This document shows, piece by piece, positions 13,596 to 15,315 of a stretch of DNA of 15,315 nucleotides (positions within the stretch are counted from its first letter, which is position 1; each line of letters begins with the position of its first letter). The DNA comes from JBNJEM01 sp051745935 (lineage in GTDB: Bacteria > Planctomycetota > Planctomycetia > Pirellulales > Pirellulaceae). The notes beneath the pieces were generated by a model. That model was not told where the DNA came from. It saw only the letters and a list, made by a program, of their open reading frames with translations, and searched no databases. The translations under genes were made by a program, and so were the position numbers. Where the stretch lies: assembly GCA_051745935.1 (NCBI GenBank), contig JBNJEM010000111.1:1-15315 (forward strand). Reading direction: 5' to 3'.

Positions 13596-15095
13596 GTGAC
13601 TGATCTAGAAAGCCTGGAAGTCTGGTTTGTAACGGGTAGCCAACATTTGTACGGCCCGGAAGTTCTACAACAGGTTGAAGTTGATTCCCGGAAGATCGTC
13701 ACCGGCTTGAACCATATGGGCGAGTTGCCGGTCAAAATCGTCGCGAAGCCGGTGTTGACCACGCCGGATTCGATAACCCACCTGTGCCAGGAAGCCAACG
13801 CCGCACCGAATTGCATCGGACTGGTCACCTGGATGCACACGTTTTCGCCGGCCAAGATGTGGATCGCGGGGCTCGGCGCTCTCCAGCGTCCGTATGTTCA
13901 TTTGCACACGCAGTTCGGGCGGGACATCCCGTGGTCCTCCATCGATATGGACTACATGAACCTCCATCAATCCGCGCATGGTGGACGTGAGTTCGGGTTC
14001 ATGTGTAGCCGGCTCCGGCAAAACCGCAAGGTGATCGTGGGCCATTGGGAAGATCCCGTGGTGCAACAACAGCTGGGGGGATGGATGCGGGTGGCGGCGG
14101 CCTGGCATGATTCGCGGTCCGCGCGAATTGCCCGCATCGGCGATAATATGCGCGAGGTGGCGGTTACGGAGGGGGACAAGGTGGCCGCCCAGATCCAATT
14201 CGGTTATGCGGTCAATGGTTACGGCATCGGCGATTTGGTCCAATACGTCAGCGCGGTCTCCGACGCTGAAATCCAACGTTTGTGTGCCGAATATGATGAA
14301 CAGTATACACTGGTCCCTTCGTTGCGGACGGGAGGTGATCAGCATTCAGCCTTGGCTGAGGCGGCTCGCATCGAACTCGGGCTGCGCGCGTTTTTGGAAG
14401 AGGGCGGGTTCACCGGGTTCACCGACACGTTCGAGGACCTGCATGGCTTGCGGCAATTGCCCGGCCTGGCCGTCCAGCGACTGATGGCCGAAGGCTACGG
14501 CTATGGCGCGGAGGGTGATTGGAAGCACGCGGCTTTGGTCAGAACACTCAAAGTAATGGCCAGCGGGTTGGAGGGCGGGGTGAGCTTCATGGAAGACTAT
14601 ACCTATCACTTCCATCCGGATGGAAAGAAGGTGTTGGGCGCCCATATGCTGGAGATTTGCCCTTCGATTGCCGCCACGCGGCCCTCGTGCGAGATCCACC
14701 CCTTGGGGATCGGAGGCAAGGAAGATCCCGTCCGTTTGGTTTTCGATGCCGCCAGCGGACCAGCCATTAACGTGTCCATGGTGGACATGGGCAACCGATT
14801 TCGCATGGTGGTCAACCAGGTGGACGTGATTCCACCGGATGAACCCCTGCCGAAACTTCCGGTAGCCCGAGCGACGTGGATCCCGCGGCCCGACCTCGAT
14901 ACGGCGGCCGCGGCCTGGATTCTGGCGGGAGGGGCCCATCATACGTGCTTTGCTCAGCCGGTCACCATCGCGCACATGCAGGACTTCGCGGAAATGGCCG
15001 ACGTCGAAATACTGGCAATCACGGATAATACGGATACGTGGACCTTCAAGAATCAGCTGCGTTGGAACGAGGCATACTATAGCGGTCGCGGATGA
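13596..15095 (+). CDS. araA: L-arabinose isomerase with repeat-derived C-terminus
   Basis: This 499-residue cytoplasmic enzyme converts L-arabinose to L-ribulose, the first step of the pathway. Manganese ligands known from E. coli AraA are at matching positions: E306 (YGAEGDW), E333 (SFMEDYTYHF), H350 (LGAHMLEICPS) and H449 in GGAHHTCF. The start is GTG at 13596, with GGAG about 10 bp upstream. The ending is odd. E. coli AraA ends LRWNEVYYGFRR; here LRWNEAYY is followed by SGRG and TGA, and those last codons lie in a family A repeat that begins with TATAG at 15078. The repeat has thus replaced the native last few codons and provides the stop. All catalytic parts are upstream, so the enzyme should be functional. 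Confidence 0.96.
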   Translation: MTDLESLEVWFVTGSQHLYGPEVLQQVEVDSRKIVTGLNHMGELPVKIVAKPVLTTPDSITHLCQEANAAPNCIGLVTWMHTFSPAKMWIAGLGALQRPYVHLHTQFGRDIPWSSIDMDYMNLHQSAHGGREFGFMCSRLRQNRKVIVGHWEDPVVQQQLGGWMRVAAAWHDSRSARIARIGDNMREVAVTEGDKVAAQIQFGYAVNGYGIGDLVQYVSAVSDAEIQRLCAEYDEQYTLVPSLRTGGDQHSALAEAARIELGLRAFLEEGGFTGFTDTFEDLHGLRQLPGLAVQRLMAEGYGYGAEGDWKHAALVRTLKVMASGLEGGVSFMEDYTYHFHPDGKKVLGAHMLEICPSIAATRPSCEIHPLGIGGKEDPVRLVFDAASGPAINVSMVDMGNRFRMVVNQVDVIPPDEPLPKLPVARATWIPRPDLDTAAAAWILAGGAHHTCFAQPVTIAHMQDFAEMADVEILAITDNTDTWTFKNQLRWNEAYYSGRG

Positions 15096-15213
15096 CTTTG
15101 TCCGCCGCGAGTCCGACCAACGGGAGGACGGCTTGCGTCGAGCAGCTTTCCATCCGGACGAATTCGACCGCCTGAAATATAGCGGTCGCGGATGACTTTG
15201 TCCGCCGCGAGTC
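15078..15213 (+). repeat. Family A repeat, one and a third units (locus 5)
   Basis: TATAG (15078-15082), a full core (15083-15177), TATAG again (15178-15182) and a partial core (15183-15213). The partial copy is identical to the first 31 bases of the full one, including the variable loop ATGACTTTGTCCG, which indicates local duplication. The first unit overlaps the last codons of araA. The partial unit stops abruptly at GAGTC, shortly before the inverted family B composite. Confidence 0.9.
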
Positions 15214-15225
15214 GGGATTCTCTGG

Positions 15226-15315
15226 GTAGCCGTTCACGGGTGCCGCTACACGACTTGGACACGCAAGGTGCGCATGGATGCCACGAGGCTTGTCCCGTGG
15301 TGGTTCACGCTCGCC
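15226..15315 (-). repeat. Family B composite repeat, minus-strand copy cut by window end
   Basis: Read on the minus strand it runs from GGCGAGCGTGAACCACCACG through the hairpin (CCACGGG-ACAAG-CC(T)CGTGG), then CATCCATGCG, and ends TAGCGGCACCCGTGAACGGC plus TAC. It matches 2995-3083 over 90 bp with about four substitutions and one extra base. The leading TAGC would lie just past the window end. Confidence 0.8.

Noticed and set aside
1..15315. tRNA, rRNA or known riboswitch.
   Set aside because: I saw no cloverleaf with a GGTTCGAATCC-type arm, no rRNA signature and no recognisable aptamer core on reading both strands.

Overview
The window reads as a chromosomal segment of a moderately GC-rich, free-living heterotrophic bacterium. 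The gene content is a GlgX-type debranching enzyme, a complete L-arabinose operon, an exported YVTN-propeller/diheme cytochrome, a DUF3127 protein with an SSB-like tail and a pore-less voltage-sensor-like membrane protein. Together with long non-coding spacers full of small repeats, this would suit Planctomycetota, Hydrogenedentota or relatives. That is an impression from family content, not a proven placement.

Layout. Positions 1-700 hold remnants of accessory genes: a C-terminal fragment of a DUF1156 (COG1743) DNA methylase runs out of frame into a C-terminal fragment of a DUF3800 protein, with a small hairpin repeat at the left edge. Positions 693-1300 show no convincing gene. A PfkB sugar kinase (1301-2203, +) converges with a DUF3127 gene (2216-2590, -). 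Positions 2591-3995 are non-coding and carry repeats of two families. A secreted YVTN/diheme cytochrome c gene follows (3996-5864, +), then a two-unit repeat array, then glgX (6160-8337, -). Positions 8338-9443 show no convincing gene. Next come a membrane protein with an S1-S4-like voltage-sensor module and C-terminal coiled coil (9444-10466, +), another two-unit array, and araB-araD-araA (11089-15095, +). The right edge is a junction of both repeat families.

How the genes work together. AraA (L-arabinose to L-ribulose), AraB (ribulose to ribulose-5-phosphate) and AraD (to xylulose-5-phosphate) form a complete bacterial arabinose route, with all recognisable catalytic residues present. The PfkB kinase and GlgX add hexose phosphorylation and alpha-glucan debranching. 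No arabinose regulator or transporter lies in the window.

The most unusual content is the repeats. Family A has a 95-nt core plus a 5-nt TATRS junction (exact 100-bp period). It occurs at five loci with seven full cores and one partial core. It carries a conserved TCGCGG/CCGCGA hairpin whose 13-nt loop varies, and it is flanked by locus-specific TATAC, TATGC or TATAG pentamers that resemble target-site duplications. Family B is a TAGC-leading element with a hairpin whose stem changes compensatorily around a constant ACAAG loop. Both families overlap gene 3' ends: family A supplies the last residues and stop codon of araA, and family B supplies the TAG stop of the cytochrome gene.
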